From Progne subis subis (Eukaryota; Chordata; Aves; Passeriformes; Hirundinidae): a stretch of DNA of 64,000 nt. The notes beneath the pieces were generated by a model. That model searched no databases. It was not told the origin of the DNA and saw only the letters and a list, made by a program, of their open reading frames with translations. The number at the start of each line of letters is the position of its first letter. The stretch's first letter is position 1. A program made the position numbers and the translations under genes. The stretch spans positions 62,001-126,000 of the forward strand of contig JAKJHU010000057.1 of the NCBI GenBank assembly GCA_022316685.1. The letters run 5' to 3'. Positions 46,323 to 59,528 of the stretch are shown here, piece after piece.

Positions 46323-49300
46323 TGAAACTTCATTATATACCTGGACAGTTATTTGTGCTTGAAATTACACATCTAAGTTATCTGGTAGAATCACTGATGT
46401 AACCTCTGGCAGAGGTGAAATCCCAGCATGAATCAGTCATCTTCAACATGATTAAAATGCATGTACCTGAACATCAATTCTCAATTCATGGTAATGTTTC
46501 CAAATAAACAATGCACTCAGCAGGGAAAGAGAATAGGAGAATTTCATGCCAATGATGTATGTCAACTTAAAGAAATGCATAGACATAAGATTTCATCAAA
46601 CTGGGAAAAAAGTGGCAAAATATGATTACACTTTCAGAGCCTCAAAGCCCATAAGATCAAAAGGATAATATATCAATAATATATAATTATACCTTTAAAT
46701 GATGAAGGATGGCTAGCTTTATCTTAATGATAAAGAGACTAAAGGTACATGGTAGAACATAATCTTTTACCCAAAGTATTCTATGAAACATCTCAGTTCC
46801 AGTTTTAATCTCTCTTCCTGTTATCCAGTCTCTTAGCTGTTTTCCTATCATTTATTTATTCCATCTAAGTTTGCCATTTATCCCCCTTCTTTCCATCCAT
46901 AAGTTTTTAACCTTTAGTCCTTGACTGCAGCACAGTAAGTCTAGCGTGGCATCTACCTTATCTTTTCTACTAAAAGAAGTCCTTCTGAAAGCTAGAACTG
47001 AGATTGCCTTTCTTTTTTTCCAGCATAGTAAGTTGATCTGGCAGAGCACTCCTGGAGAGACCATTTCACTATTAAGAGCCAACTACCTTAGATGGAAGTG
47101 GCCTAAGTAGAAATGGATGATTTGTAAACAGCTGTGCACGCACACAATTCAGCTCTGGGGCTTCCTGTGGTGATGGTATTTATTGTTTTCAAATCTAAGC
47201 ATTCCTGCAATGAATAGTGAAGGCAGGAAACTGAGCTTAAAATGTCATTTTAGTTTTGTCCACTTTTTTTGCCAGACAAGTCTGAATCCTCTTTGGAGGC
47301 TTTGAGCATAGTGATAAGTTGCAACGGCCTTTCCTTTTGCTTTTCATCTCTCTCCCATCACGCCATCACAGGGAGCAATCAAGTGACTGGGGAGAAAGGA
47401 ACTAGAGTGGACAGAGTCAGAGGGTTTCCTGGAGAGACAGGGAAGACAGAGGCTGCAGTTCTACTTCCCTTCCTAGGAAATTACAGCCCAAATCCACTGT
47501 GGAATCTCACCTATTTCCCAAGAAGAAACTCACTGGTGCTCAGCCTTAGCTCAAACTCTGTACCTTCAAGATGAAGCCTACTCCTGCTCTTGAGCTTATG
47601 CAGGGCTGTTGAGTTCCTCCCATCAGGAACTGAACTGAGGCCCATGCTTGGTTACAATAATTACCGGAACAGTCATGTTGCTCATGTTCCCCACAATGCT
47701 GATGGGGAAAGAGGAGAAATGGCATGTCATCAGCACCATTCAGCCACAAAGTAAGCCTGCTGCTTTATTCAGTGCCCAGAAATCCAGACTGACACTGACG
47801 TCAGAGCTGCAGTGAATCCCAGCATGTACTGGAAGCTGTGAGGGCTTGAAAATCCTCCTGACTCACGAGAGCCAGGCTGTTCCCCCACACTCTGCCCAGG
47901 GAAGCTGAACAGAAGCCTCCTTGCGGGCTCTCTGACATCTGCACCCCACTGCCAGGACAGATAAAGCTTCATGCCACTGAGAACACTGTGTGGGTAAAAG
48001 TTTGGTTTATTGGGTTGACATGACACAGGCCACTCTGTTTTCCATAGAAAAGACAGCAACTGGAAACTGAGCAGAGAATTACATGGAGCTGTAATGACTG
48101 CGTACACTACACAACATTCATCATTGCTATTGAAGACTGACTGGGACCATAATAAATACATGACTATTTGATATATGTCCTCAAAAAGGTCATCCAGAAG
48201 CATATCCTGGGAAGCCCCTCCTGGCGTGGTATGTAAGACCAGGGAAATTGTTTTAAGTCACCAGTATATTTTTAGAGTTCATTTAAAGTGTTTTGTCATG
48301 TATGTTCTCTTTTGCAGAACGATACATCACCACCGACAGCCAGGGCATACTGTTTTCATAGCCTAACTTTCATAAATATTATGAACGAAATACCACAGTG
48401 GTATTGTTATAATGAATTACAGTGATGTGTTTCTTGAGAGAGTGCCAATGACTGGTTTATATCTTCTGTGATGTTACTGTCACAAGAAACGTGGCACAAA
48501 TCTTTTCCCAAGGTTCAGCAGTGTGTTCAGGGCAATAATACTACACATTTTTTCTTCTTTAAACCGTTCTCTGAGCCTTGATGTACAGCCTTTTAAAATT
48601 TTATTTTAATACGGTCAACGATCTAACAACACTTACTATGTTTGAAGTTGCTTTATTGTAATCTGGAAATAATTTTCATCTGACTCTCACCAACAGCCAA
48701 ACATAATAAAAGATGTGTAAGCCAAGTGACGTTACACAGAGGCTCTCAGGACTACATGAGGTTCTCATCCAGTCGTTGGCTCCTGCAGTATCACAGTGCA
48801 GCAGAACAAGCAGAAAGGGAAGCACTGAGCTTTTCCCATGTGCTGGTGGCTTATCTGAGAGGGAAAGAACATTCAGCAGTGCAGCTTTCTGTCCTCACAC
48901 CTGTCCATTAGAGGCCAGGTAGAAGCTGAGCTGTCCCTGGGTGTTTTGCTACCAGTCCCTGGGCACTGTCCTGTGCAAAGGACTGGTGCCTTCCCAGCCC
49001 CCAACAACCGTCCCAGATGAACCACTTCCTTCAGGAATGACGTGCCAGCAGGCACCCTCAGAAAGACAAGGCTGGGTGAACACAAAATGCATGTTCAGAA
49101 GATCTGTAGCAGGGAAAAAAAATGTCATATGTTTGCCAGCTGCTTGTCTCGATACAGGCTTGTTGCTGGAGCTATTAAAAACACAGGATTTTTAACTTTT
49201 TCCTTTTCGTGGTTTTTAATCTAGCCTACCCTGTGAGAACAATAGTTCATTTAACTCCAGCTGTGTTCCACCACATTCATTTCAATAATGTTTGCTCTAC

Positions 49301-49689
49301 TGAACATACAGAATTAAGCACCTGTGTGTTCTGAAGTGGCATAGATACTTTGTCATGGGCCCTCGAAAGTAGTTCTGCACAAAAATATACTAAGGGAGAA
49401 TGATATGCAAATATATACCTTGCCATGGCTGAAATGGCATTATTTTCTTAACAGAAACACTGCACAGTATGGTATGCATTTTTAAACATACAGAATAAGA
49501 GATAAAAGCAATTACCTTTGCAACTTTGTGACTCTACTTAACACATTAAATGCTGCCTTCGCAATAGTAACCCATCCATAAGAAATTCTAAATGCCCTCT
49601 TTAAGCATACTGAGGAGTTTTGGATTTCACAATGCTTCCCACACAAAAGATACTTCTCTCATTAAAAAAAAAAATCAAAACCACAACCA

Positions 49690-49707
49690 CCCCCCCCCCC
49701 CCCCCCC
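49690..49707. repeat. (C)18 homopolymer
   Basis: Eighteen consecutive C residues following a CCACAACCA context. Able to form G-quadruplex/i-motif structures and a likely site of assembly error. Confidence 0.95.
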
Positions 49708-50482
49708 AATGAAATACAAGAAAAAAATATTTCCAGAATAAGGAGATCAAAAGTAGTGAGAGAAAACAAAAAACTCTTTGCCTAAAAGAACAAAATACCC
49801 TAAGGGGCCCAGAGCCACATTTTTTTAGTGTGACAGGTACTTAGAAGTGTAATTAATGGGGCAGTTAACATGGCTCTCGACCAAAACAGCTCATATGCAA
49901 TAGCAATGTCACATTTATAACATACCAAAAATCATGCTAATATGTATTCCATGAAAATACAGCTAATTCATAAAGTAGGAGAAAAAAGATCCCTGATGCT
50001 AGCAAATATATTCAAAGTTTAAGTTTGAAGCGGTATAATGTAATTTCAGATTGCTTCTACCAATAGACAAGGAATAAACTTTCCAGAGCTCCCCCTTTTC
50101 TGTTGCATTAGCCTGTGTTACCTTTGCTACAAAAATGACAAAGGAAATTGTCTGTAGCCCAGGTTTACAGTGGAAACCAATTGCCTCCCACACCGGGGAA
50201 AGGGACAACCAGGCCATTTATCAAAAATCACTCATGCCTAAAGCCATGGGTCACTTTTCAAGCCAAAGGATAATAGTTTTTCCTTTCAACTGCAAATTCT
50301 AGTCTAGACATGCTTTAGGATGCCTTTTGAAATGTCTTTTTGGTAAAGTGTGCTCCAGTGTCAGTTACTCTTGTCTGAGGCTTCTTTACAGGAGCCCAGA
50401 GCCACCTGCCCTCCACAGGCAGGAGGAGAGCCTGAAGCACACGGGCACAGCAGTTCCTTAGAGTGGTTTTTGTGTGGGTGGT

Positions 50483-50528
<46 letters not shown>

Positions 50529-53500
50529 GTTTGTTTTTGTTTTTTTCCAGGCTGGTGTCCACTGACTCCCTGACAACTACAGCACTTATAATAATATATA
50601 CCTAGACATGTTATATAGATATCTATATACACATAAGTGGGCATTATTTTCCCATGTAAGTATTGTTTACTACACACGTTTGATGCACAATGAAGCAGAG
50701 GAACAAAGGGACACACGCTCACAATGAAGGTGTGTCTCCACAGGTATTCTGTTTGCTCTCCTAGGGTGTGGTAAGCTCCAGAAAAACATGGAAAGACAGT
50801 TGTTGCCACAAGATACTTGGAGCCTGGCTGTCATCAGACTACATGCGCTGCGACTTGATAGCCTCTCCTGACAATGTTAACTGGTTGCCTTATATCAGAG
50901 AAGAACTTTGGGCACACCATAGTGAAAATTAATCTTAGTAACTATCTGCAGCCCTCTGAGACAGCTTGCTACTAATTACAAAGCTTACATTTATTACAGG
51001 TACATGGGGTCACTGTTGACATTTCAGCTCTTAATGGCCTTTTTTCAAGTACACACCAGAGCACAGCATGTCTCTGTTGTTTAGTGCCATGCAGACCTCA
51101 CACCACCAGTGGAGCCAGCAGCAGCTTGCAGTGACAAATTCACTAGTTGTGATCAAAGTTCCTACTGTATCTTAACAGCTGCTACAGAGAAAAGCATCAG
51201 GAGTGAGGACTCAGTTGTTCTTTAGCAAACGACTTCAAAGAGTTACAAACTGCAGCTGCCTGGAGGCAGTCTGAGGTGGCTAAGTGTGAGTCACCTGAAG
51301 AAAATGCCTTTCCCTCAACCCTGAAAAGCAGAGCCAAAGTACACTAAGACACTGCAAGTTCCCTCTGCCACACTCTTCTCCCCTCTTCTACAGACTATAA
51401 TCTCCAGAAGCTGTCAATCCTGCTACTTGGGTGAGTATTAATTTCAGGGAAAGATAGCAATTCTACCTTAGAGCAGCTCATCTCTCCAGGCTACATACCA
51501 GTTAAACTAAATGTCTATTAAAAAAAGCCAACCCAAACCCCCCCAAGCTCTCAGATATCAGCACATGGTAGTCGTAAATATCAATTTATGAATCATGACT
51601 AGTTTGGAAAATATGAATAAAGATAAAAGCAGTGAAAACAGTGGCTGAAATCTTTATGACTGAACATGCTGAATTTGATGGGTTATGATTAATGGGGGTC
51701 ACATTTTGTCCCTTGTAAATAGTTGAGTAATTGCTGTAAATCCATAAAAATATTCTCAAAAAGTGAAAGGTTTTAGCACAAAAATCAACCCACACAGGAC
51801 ATGTGCAATGTGTTACTACAGAGCTGTTCAAAACAAATTCTTTACAGCCTGTGGTATGACAACAACACTTTCCCTTCAGTTACTGGTATTATCTTTCACT
51901 TCTTCACCCAAACATGATCACAAAACACGGCAAATACATCTCCAACTTTGTAAAAGCTATTATTAGAAAACCAAGCCCACATTATTGGCTACTCTGACTT
52001 TTTACTTTTTAAAAAAATGTAAACACTATGGTTAAAGATCTAATAACATCACTAATGTATCAGCTAATAACAGCTGGGGCCAAAATAAGGATGTGGAAAT
52101 GATTTTCAGTGTTTGAACAGCAATACAAATGCCTGCACTGAGTTTCATTTGGTTAGAGAAAGCATGAGACAATTTAGAGTCTCTGTCACAAATGGGGGTC
52201 TCTGTAACGTCACACTCAAAAGAATCAAACAGTCCATAATGGGGAGAAATGGAAAGGTCCATTTGATGTGTCCTTAGAACTTGGAGACCACTTCTGTGCC
52301 CTGCCACCCACCAAGCTGTCCCCTAGTCTGCTGGCCCATAATTGGGAAAACTCCTCGAGTGGCTTGTCATAGATCCAGTACCCATGGAAACTATCTGCTT
52401 AAATTGAAAAGGCATTTCCCTTTCCAAACAGGAAAAGCTTCTGAATTTGAATCTCCTGCCTCCTTATCTAAAGATTCTTCATGAACTTTTCAGGTAGACT
52501 TCATGGTTAAAGTATTTTAGCTCCACCTCAGGAACAAATTGCTTACCCAGAGTCTCAGTGGTGATTTAACATCCTCCCAGAAGTCTACACACAAGTTCTT
52601 CCAACTTAAAATCTTGCTGCTAAAAACTGAAGATGCAGCAAGGCGTATTTATCAAAGTCATTTCCGTATTTGATGAATTCCACCAAGCTGGGCAAGCTAC
52701 ATTATCGAACTGTATCTGCCTTAAGTTAAAAATATCAACCAGCAAATGCCAGAGAAGGTATAAGAATGTTCCTTGTAGCTGCATATTTACTCAATCAGCT
52801 CTGCAGACAGGAGCATAAATGACCCACAGGGAATATCTTTCAGCTGTCAAGTAAAACTCAGTTTGGTTTACTGAAGCTCCAAAGGTTTTTATGTTCTGAA
52901 AGCCCTTTTGTCTGCAGACACTCTCCTCTAATGAAAATCTGAAAACCTTTGCATTACTTCTAAATCTCTTCCAAGATTTTGTGTTCTATGCTTCCAGTAT
53001 GGATAAGGAACATAAGTTTTCAAAGTAAATTTAAAAAAATCCCATGTTAGCAATGAAAATACATTTTCATTCTAAGTGATGTTGTATTTTTTTTCTCAAA
53101 GAAGAATGTCCAATTTTACCCCTTGATTGTTTTCTTCATCTGCCTTGAAGAGGCTTGCAAAAATGTTACAAAGATAGCACCTTTTCCTACTGAAAACAAA
53201 GACAACCCCCCTCCCCCCCCTTTTTTTTTCTTTGAAAATAGTTTTCTTTAAAAGGACCCTTTATTCCTCAGTATCCTCAGACCGTGGTAAATCTGACTTT
53301 CCCAGAGATCCTTTGAATGTTACTCTCCCTCAAGCCTGCTACTCACAACAGGCTGGTCAGTAACTAACTAAACATCCCTGAGTCAGTGACTCCTGTGCAG
53401 CACCGCACACAAACTACAGCTTAAACCTAGAAAAAGAGAGAAGGCTAAATACATCTAGTTTGTGACTATTCAATTTCAAGAAAAAAAGAGGCTTTTTAAA

Positions 53501-53795
53501 AATTAGCAATTCGAAAAATCCAATATCCCCTTTCCCTTCCAAAAAAAATCGAAGGGTTATTTCAAAAGCCAAGAGGTCTACATAAAGCCTACAGAATGAA
53601 ATGCACTATACTAGAAGTTGAGGTAATGTGTGTGACACAGAACAAGAAGAAAACAAAGTAGTCCAAAACCCTTCAGCACAGATGGCTCAAGTGGAAAGCA
53701 AAGGAATCTTTCAAAGGTAGACAATCAGAATTAAAACCACCCACTCCCCCCATCAACAACAAAATCACCAGAAAGCTTTCTGAAGTGAGCACAGA
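49708..53795. other. Intergenic desert, no gene recognised
   Basis: It includes the 43-nt T tract and a C6-T-C8-T9 run at 53206-53229. The 164-codon minus frame at 50315-50809 is stitched together by lysine codons from the T tract and is not a gene. Confidence 0.5.
50485..50527. repeat. (T)43 homopolymer
   Basis: Forty-three uninterrupted T residues preceded by GTGTGGGTGGTGG, a context similar to that of the T tracts at 12.96 and 30.16 kb, which also follow GGGTGG-type sequence. Confidence 0.95.
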
Positions 53796-53829
53796 AGCAC
53801 AGAAAAATCCCATAAAATAAAGCAGCTCA

Positions 53830-54470
53830 AATGTAAACAGGAAATACAGAGGGCTAAATAAGAACTTGAAGAGCAACTTGCAAATGACACTCGGACTGAT
53901 AGTAAAACATTCTTTGAACAGATCAAAAGCAGGAAGCTATCTTGTGATTAGTGGGACCAATTGATGACAAAGGCATAAAAAGGATGATAATACCACTGTA
54001 AACACTCAGGGAACTATTTGTTTCCACCTTTACTGCTGAGGTGGTTCAGGAGATTCTTATGCTTGACATACTAGTTGTAGCACAATGGTAAGAATTTTCT
54101 TTCAAATTTGTAATGAAGTTCAAAACTACTTGAAGAATACCAACTAAACTAATCAGGGGGATAGAGCAGCTATCTCCTACACTACACTCCAATCCTTCTG
54201 TTGAAAACAGAGAGCTAAAAAGGAGATATCATCAGTTTACCGTATCAGAAAAAAAAAGAAAAGCTGTATGGCAAGCAGGATCGAACTGAATTAAAATCCT
54301 GCAATACTTGAAAAAGTAGTAGAGGAAAATCTATGAAACTAATACTAATAATCCACTGATTTAATCAGAGTGAAAATACTTTCCACAGTGAATAGTGAAC
54401 CTCTGAGACCTGCTGCCACAGGAAGCTGTTAGCATCAACATACAGTATCAACAATTTCAGGTGAGAAAGA
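53830..54470 (+). mobile_element. Ancient CR1/L3-like LINE relic, internally deleted
   Basis: Ordered CR1 landmarks on the + strand, all diverged. CAGAGGGCTAAATAAGAACT with GATAGTAAAACATTCTTTGA and CAGATCAAAAGCAGGAAGC correspond to the segment just before the reverse transcriptase (53,847-53,934). Then come ATTTGTTTCCACCTTTACTG (54,015-54,034), GGGGGATAGAGCAGCTATCT (54,156-54,175) and, near the 3' end, CTTTCCACAGTGAATAGTGA with CCTGCTGCCACAGGAAGC (54,379-54,426). The middle of the reverse transcriptase is missing, so the copy has lost a large internal part. It is much older than the CR1 at 16.5 kb. Confidence 0.65.
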
Positions 54471-57400
54471 GGTATGTTAATGGGAAATGTGTCCATGAAT
54501 ACTGAGACCATGCAGGTATACAGCCCCTAATATCTGTAATACACCAGCTGTGATGCTCACAGAGTATGAGAAGAGACCATGGAAGGGGTCCCTAAATGTT
54601 ATCCCTAAAAGCTCTCCTACTGCCTCTGCTGGAGGCAAAGCGTGCTGGACTTACTGGTTTCCAGCACTCAGGCATTTCTTTTTTATGAACTTCTGCCCAT
54701 CTTCTGCATCTCAGGTGGTGTTGTGTTTTTAATTTCTCAGTGAAACAGTCCATCCCAAAACAGGCTGTGTAATTTCCATCCTTTCCAGTACACTGCTGTT
54801 GCTCCAACCACTTTGGGTACAGGTGTTCTTCTGTGGCTGCTGCATGAGAGAAGTAGGAATGATTCATGAGGGAATATTCCAAACCAAAATGGTATACACC
54901 GTTCCACAGCAGCAGTTATGGATGAAAAAACCCCTTGGTGTGCTGTAGATTTAATTTTCAGCATCGAATACTTCTATTTTAAATAAAGGGGTCAGAACCA
55001 TGGGAAACATGTCCAGAAAATTGTATGAGCATTGATTAACCAGGGCATTGCATAAGTAACCTAGTGAGACTGATCCTAAGAGTAATAAGTGAAAACATAC
55101 AGGAAAAGCTGGGGAACATTGGATCACGGCTAAAAAGGAAATGTAGTCTTCTGAAGAGTAATTCCTGCAGTTTGTAATCGCAGTGTTGCAAAGTGTTCAA
55201 CAGCAGCCAAAATCACCAAGAAGATGAATAACTGCATCCTAAAGGGATTGTAAATTACAGGACATGAACAGAAGTCACTTGGATATGGCCATTAGTACAA
55301 AAAATAATGCAACAAGCAGCAGCACCCCCACTGTCCTTCATAACAATCAGAGGAAACAAACAGATTACTCAGTGCACATGCACCACACTCCCATCTGGAA
55401 TATCCTGTATTTCCTTTCTCCTCAGAGTCTGATGAAAGGTGATAACAGACACTACAAATCATCAGCGCAAGCTTCACTTATTGGCTTGATGAAAATTCTG
55501 TGCAAAAAGATGTTGACAACAGTATTCCAACCATCTCTTTCCCTGATTTGTTGGTGCACTACAAGAAACAGTCATCAGAGAGTTTTACAACCATTGCAAT
55601 TGTGTTTTCTATTTATAACTACTGGAATATGAATTTATGGTCTGCAAAAGGCTTTAGAATTCTGACTGACAGACTGAGAGACTTTTTATTTAATAAACAC
55701 TGCATGATTTAATAAGCAAGAAATAAGGAAGTAGATTCCAAGAAATGAACCTCCAGAAAATATTTTTCAACCCAAAGCCAACCATGCTAATAAGTCTGAG
55801 GTTATCCTCTCCGCGTTGTTACGCACAGATGCACATGTGCTGCTGTACAGAAACAGGGCACGTGGCGGGGTTTGTACAAACTCCTGGAAGGGAGAAAGTG
55901 TTGGAACAGCACGCTGGAAGGCAGCTGAATCAGAAACCCACCGTAAGAAATAAATGACTTTTCAAAGGAAGTGTGATACATGCTTTTACTAAGGACCATT
56001 TATTAGGGACTAACACATCATTTATTTTGAGTGCAGCTTTGGAAAAAAAAAAAATTGCAAGGGCCACTATGGTTAAATCTGAAGATTAAATTGCTGGGTT
56101 GGAATTTTCAAAACATACTGTGCTAGTTTAACCTTGCTCCTCTTGAAGTCAAGAACAGATTTTTCCAATGATTTTAATAGAAAAGGAACTGAAGCAAGCA
56201 GAGCTATTCCAAAAGTTCTGCCATGGAGGTACTCCAGCTTTCCTCTTTACAGGAGTATCAGTTACATTTTTACGTGGATATCTAGACAATCTGGGCTGTA
56301 AGAGCAGGCTGAAGAGAAAGTTCTTATTAGCCCAAGGAGTCTGGGAGTTCAATCAGACTTCTAAATATTCTCCTGAATGAAGTTCATGTGAGAATTTATT
56401 GATGGGTCACAACTTTCTAAATGCAAAAGCTGTTGACAGAATTACACTGTTCAACTTCAGAAGCTCTCAATAAGTGCTGTAACAGTGTCAAGGTTTTTAC
56501 CTGCACAGGCTTTCCAAGAGCCTTTAGTCCACAATACTTTAGTCCAAAACACCTCTAAAACTGGGCTATATCCATGATCACCCCCCACTTTTTAAAATAC
56601 AGATTAGGGAGACAATAATATAGAGACTGTAGCAAAGAACCTACGCAGCCAATACAGTCACACCTCATGGAAATCGGGGGCCATTCAAACCATTCTCTTG
56701 CAGAGAAAGCAGCACCTAAGCAGTGCCCCAGGCACATTTGGGCTCACATGCACCACAGAAGTCAATACAACGATGCTATGTTTTATAAAGGGCATACAGA
56801 ATCAGGGTGTGAAATGACTACAGGAGTTATAAAGGCTGCATTTTTACAGTCAGATTTAGCTGCTTAAGTGAATGGCTGAAAAAGTTCAGCACTTAGTGTC
56901 ACCAGATGCAACCGTCCTCGAATTTGTACAGACAAACTCTGCTTCATACCTTTAAATTTCCTCTTGTATATGCCCTTAGAATAGGAATGTCCACCACTAT
57001 CCATATTCAATTGGCCATAGTGCAGCTTCCTCATCTTTAACTTGAGCTGCAGAACTCTGTTAACTGTAGCGACAACTTTAAGTGTTCTGCTTGTTTCCCC
57101 AGAGGAAAACATCGCTATGATTTGCAACGAAAAACAAGCTGGAACATTTTCCAAAATAGCAAACAAAAATTAATTCTTTCAGCAGTGGGACTAGATCTTA
57201 CATTTACTTAGGCACAGCTTCCTTTTGATATTATGGAGATGGAAGTTTTTTTCTTCCTCAGAAGCATCTTAGAACTGTCATTGAGAAGCTGCAGAAAGGT
57301 AATGATTAAAGGCACTATTATATCCCACCTCTTAGAAAGAAATCAGTTTTAAAATTCATCTCTGACCTACATTTCTCCCTCTGGGCACACTACACACCAG

Positions 57401-59500
57401 GCTAACATCTGCACATCTGTTCTTCAAACCTGTGTGTGTCAAATGAAGAAATACAGAAAATAAGCTACTGTCTACATCAACAAGGTATTGCATTGCACTC
57501 TGTGGTTCCCATTAGCTCAAAGCAATCAAACTCTTGAAAATTAAACCCTATCATTAATCATATATAATTTTACATACAGAAAGATAATTGCAATTAAGGT
57601 CTACCTAAATACAAAAATCTGAACATTTATTTAGATTGTGATTTGTGCAAGTCTTGTATGAAAAATGCCAGGAAAGTGATCTTCAAAATGTCACAGTCTT
57701 GTTTCTGAACTTCTATGTCCTACAAAGCTCCCTTATCTCCTGCAATCCTGATCCCCTGGATGACCCTTCTAACTTTCTGTCTTTACAACACATCTGCTCT
57801 TCAGCCATGCCTGGCTAGATGCATGCTTCACTGTTAACACTATGTTGTGGGGGTTCTCCCCTCTGAAATGCTACCTGTAACAAGGTCCCAAAAGCTTCTG
57901 CAAAAAAACCCCAGCGACATTAAGAGATGAGATTTGACACAAGCATAACTGACAGGTCCAATAAACAATGCTTGTGCTCTTTCAGCTGTTGCTAGATGTG
58001 ATCTCCACTAAGATAGGAAAGAAAGAAGTAGATGTAGAAGAATTCTAGTAAATAATCCAGAATAAATACTTCATGAAGGAACTAAATGCATAGCAAGCAC
58101 TGGAGGCTCCTGAGCTGAACCTACTCACGTTTAGTGGTGGGTCACTGTTCCTATCTTTCAGTGAGGTCAATACATTCTTCTCTGGCTACATAAGCACCTT
58201 AAATTGGAAGATGCAATGGACTTGCATGGCCTTCCAAAACTCTGTCTGGAAGCAGAGGTTTGATGAAACTCTGTGTCTGGTACCAGCTCACTTGTTTAAG
58301 AGAGAGAAGATAAGTACTTTGTCTAAGACAGTACCACAAAATACTATACAATTCCAAAATATTTTGCATTAAAACCAAGCATCTCCTTCAGACTCCTTAA
58401 ACATTCTAGGCATCCAAGTGCTGTTCACATAACCCCACACAGTTCTACTTGCAAAGCAAATGTTTTGTACTTATGGATACTATTATGTGGATGGCACAAA
58501 TACTGTGAGCTACTGCGGTCTGCCCTAAAATTAAAATGTAACAGTAAGAAATGCCACTATTAGGACATATTGTGGGAATTGGTCAAGAGTCAGAGGACAG
58601 AAAGAACAGCCATCACAATCCATACGTGAATTGTTCATGCAGTATACCTGCAGAAAACTGGTATTGAAATGTTTTAGTTTGAAGACCTGATTGCAAAGCA
58701 TACACTTCAGTATTTCGCTGAACTGAGTTCTGGGCAAATGATGATGTTTACTTATTATCAAGGAAGGAAGGTTTTTTCGAATCTCTCACATTCCAGTTCC
58801 CAAAACTTTGCAGCTACAACATATAACCGTATTAACTCTGTTGCAAAATAATTTACATTAGAGTAATGGAACAGACACATCTTAATTCAAATTAAAACTA
58901 TTGTTCCTGAAAAGCGCAAGACACACCCACAGATAATACTGCCTTTCTCACTCATGCTATTTGGGATCTTCTTCAGGGTCTACAAATACACAGGAATTCA
59001 AACTCACCATTTATCTCCACTTTCACAACTCAATTCCTACAATTTCCTGGGACTGTACACCATAAAATCATTACATGAAGTATTTGTTTGATGTTGTCTA
59101 GTTCTAGAAGTGGCTCATATAAAATGAAGCTTTTCAGATTAATTTTTCAGTATTTATAACACTGCCATTTCTATCACTTGCACAGATTGAAGTACAGTGG
59201 GTATTTTTCAGCGTGGCATTCTTTCCACAGACAGATTAAATAAGATTGCTTTACTGCTCTGTACATGCTCCTAAGCAGCCAGAGGCACAGAAGGAAACAA
59301 GTCCTCCAGGCACCATTACGCACATCACAGAACAGCATGAATACTCCTACACTTCCTTTCAGTTTGAATATTGGCCCAAACCACCTATGGCCCACAGATG
59401 AACAGTGGAACAACACAAAATGACAGCACGAGAGGGAGAGGAAGTGTCCTCTCTAGTTAAGCCAAATATATAGATACACTGGTCAACACTCTATTAAATA
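54471..59500. other. Intergenic desert, no gene recognised
   Basis: No coding or RNA gene is supportable; the longest frame (55264-55632, +, 122 codons) has no similarity that I recognise. 57,540-57,660 is AT-rich and repeat-free, with ATTAATCATATATAATTTTA and ATAATTGCAATTAAG, and could hold a conserved element. Confidence 0.5.
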
Positions 59501-59506
59501 CCTTAA

Positions 59507-59528
59507 GAAAAGAAAAGAAAAAAAAAAG
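59507..59528. repeat. (AAAAG)n / A-rich low-complexity run
   Basis: Three AAAAG-type units running into an A tract. Confidence 0.85.

Larger units (their letters stand above)
45071..49685. other. Intergenic desert, no gene recognised
   Basis: No exon is supportable. It holds the 38-bp tandem duplication at 45557-45632 and a TATA-containing site near 46254. Frames in 47.3-49.2 kb are all under 145 codons and overlap. 48,870-49,060 is mildly GC-rich. Confidence 0.5.

Noticed and set aside
50315..50809. 164-codon minus frame
   Set aside because: It is held open by a lysine run translated from the T43 tract.
51106..51120. CTCF-like CCACCAGTGGAGCC
   Set aside because: The G-rich half of the motif does not match; only the palindromic CCACCAGTGG part looks similar.
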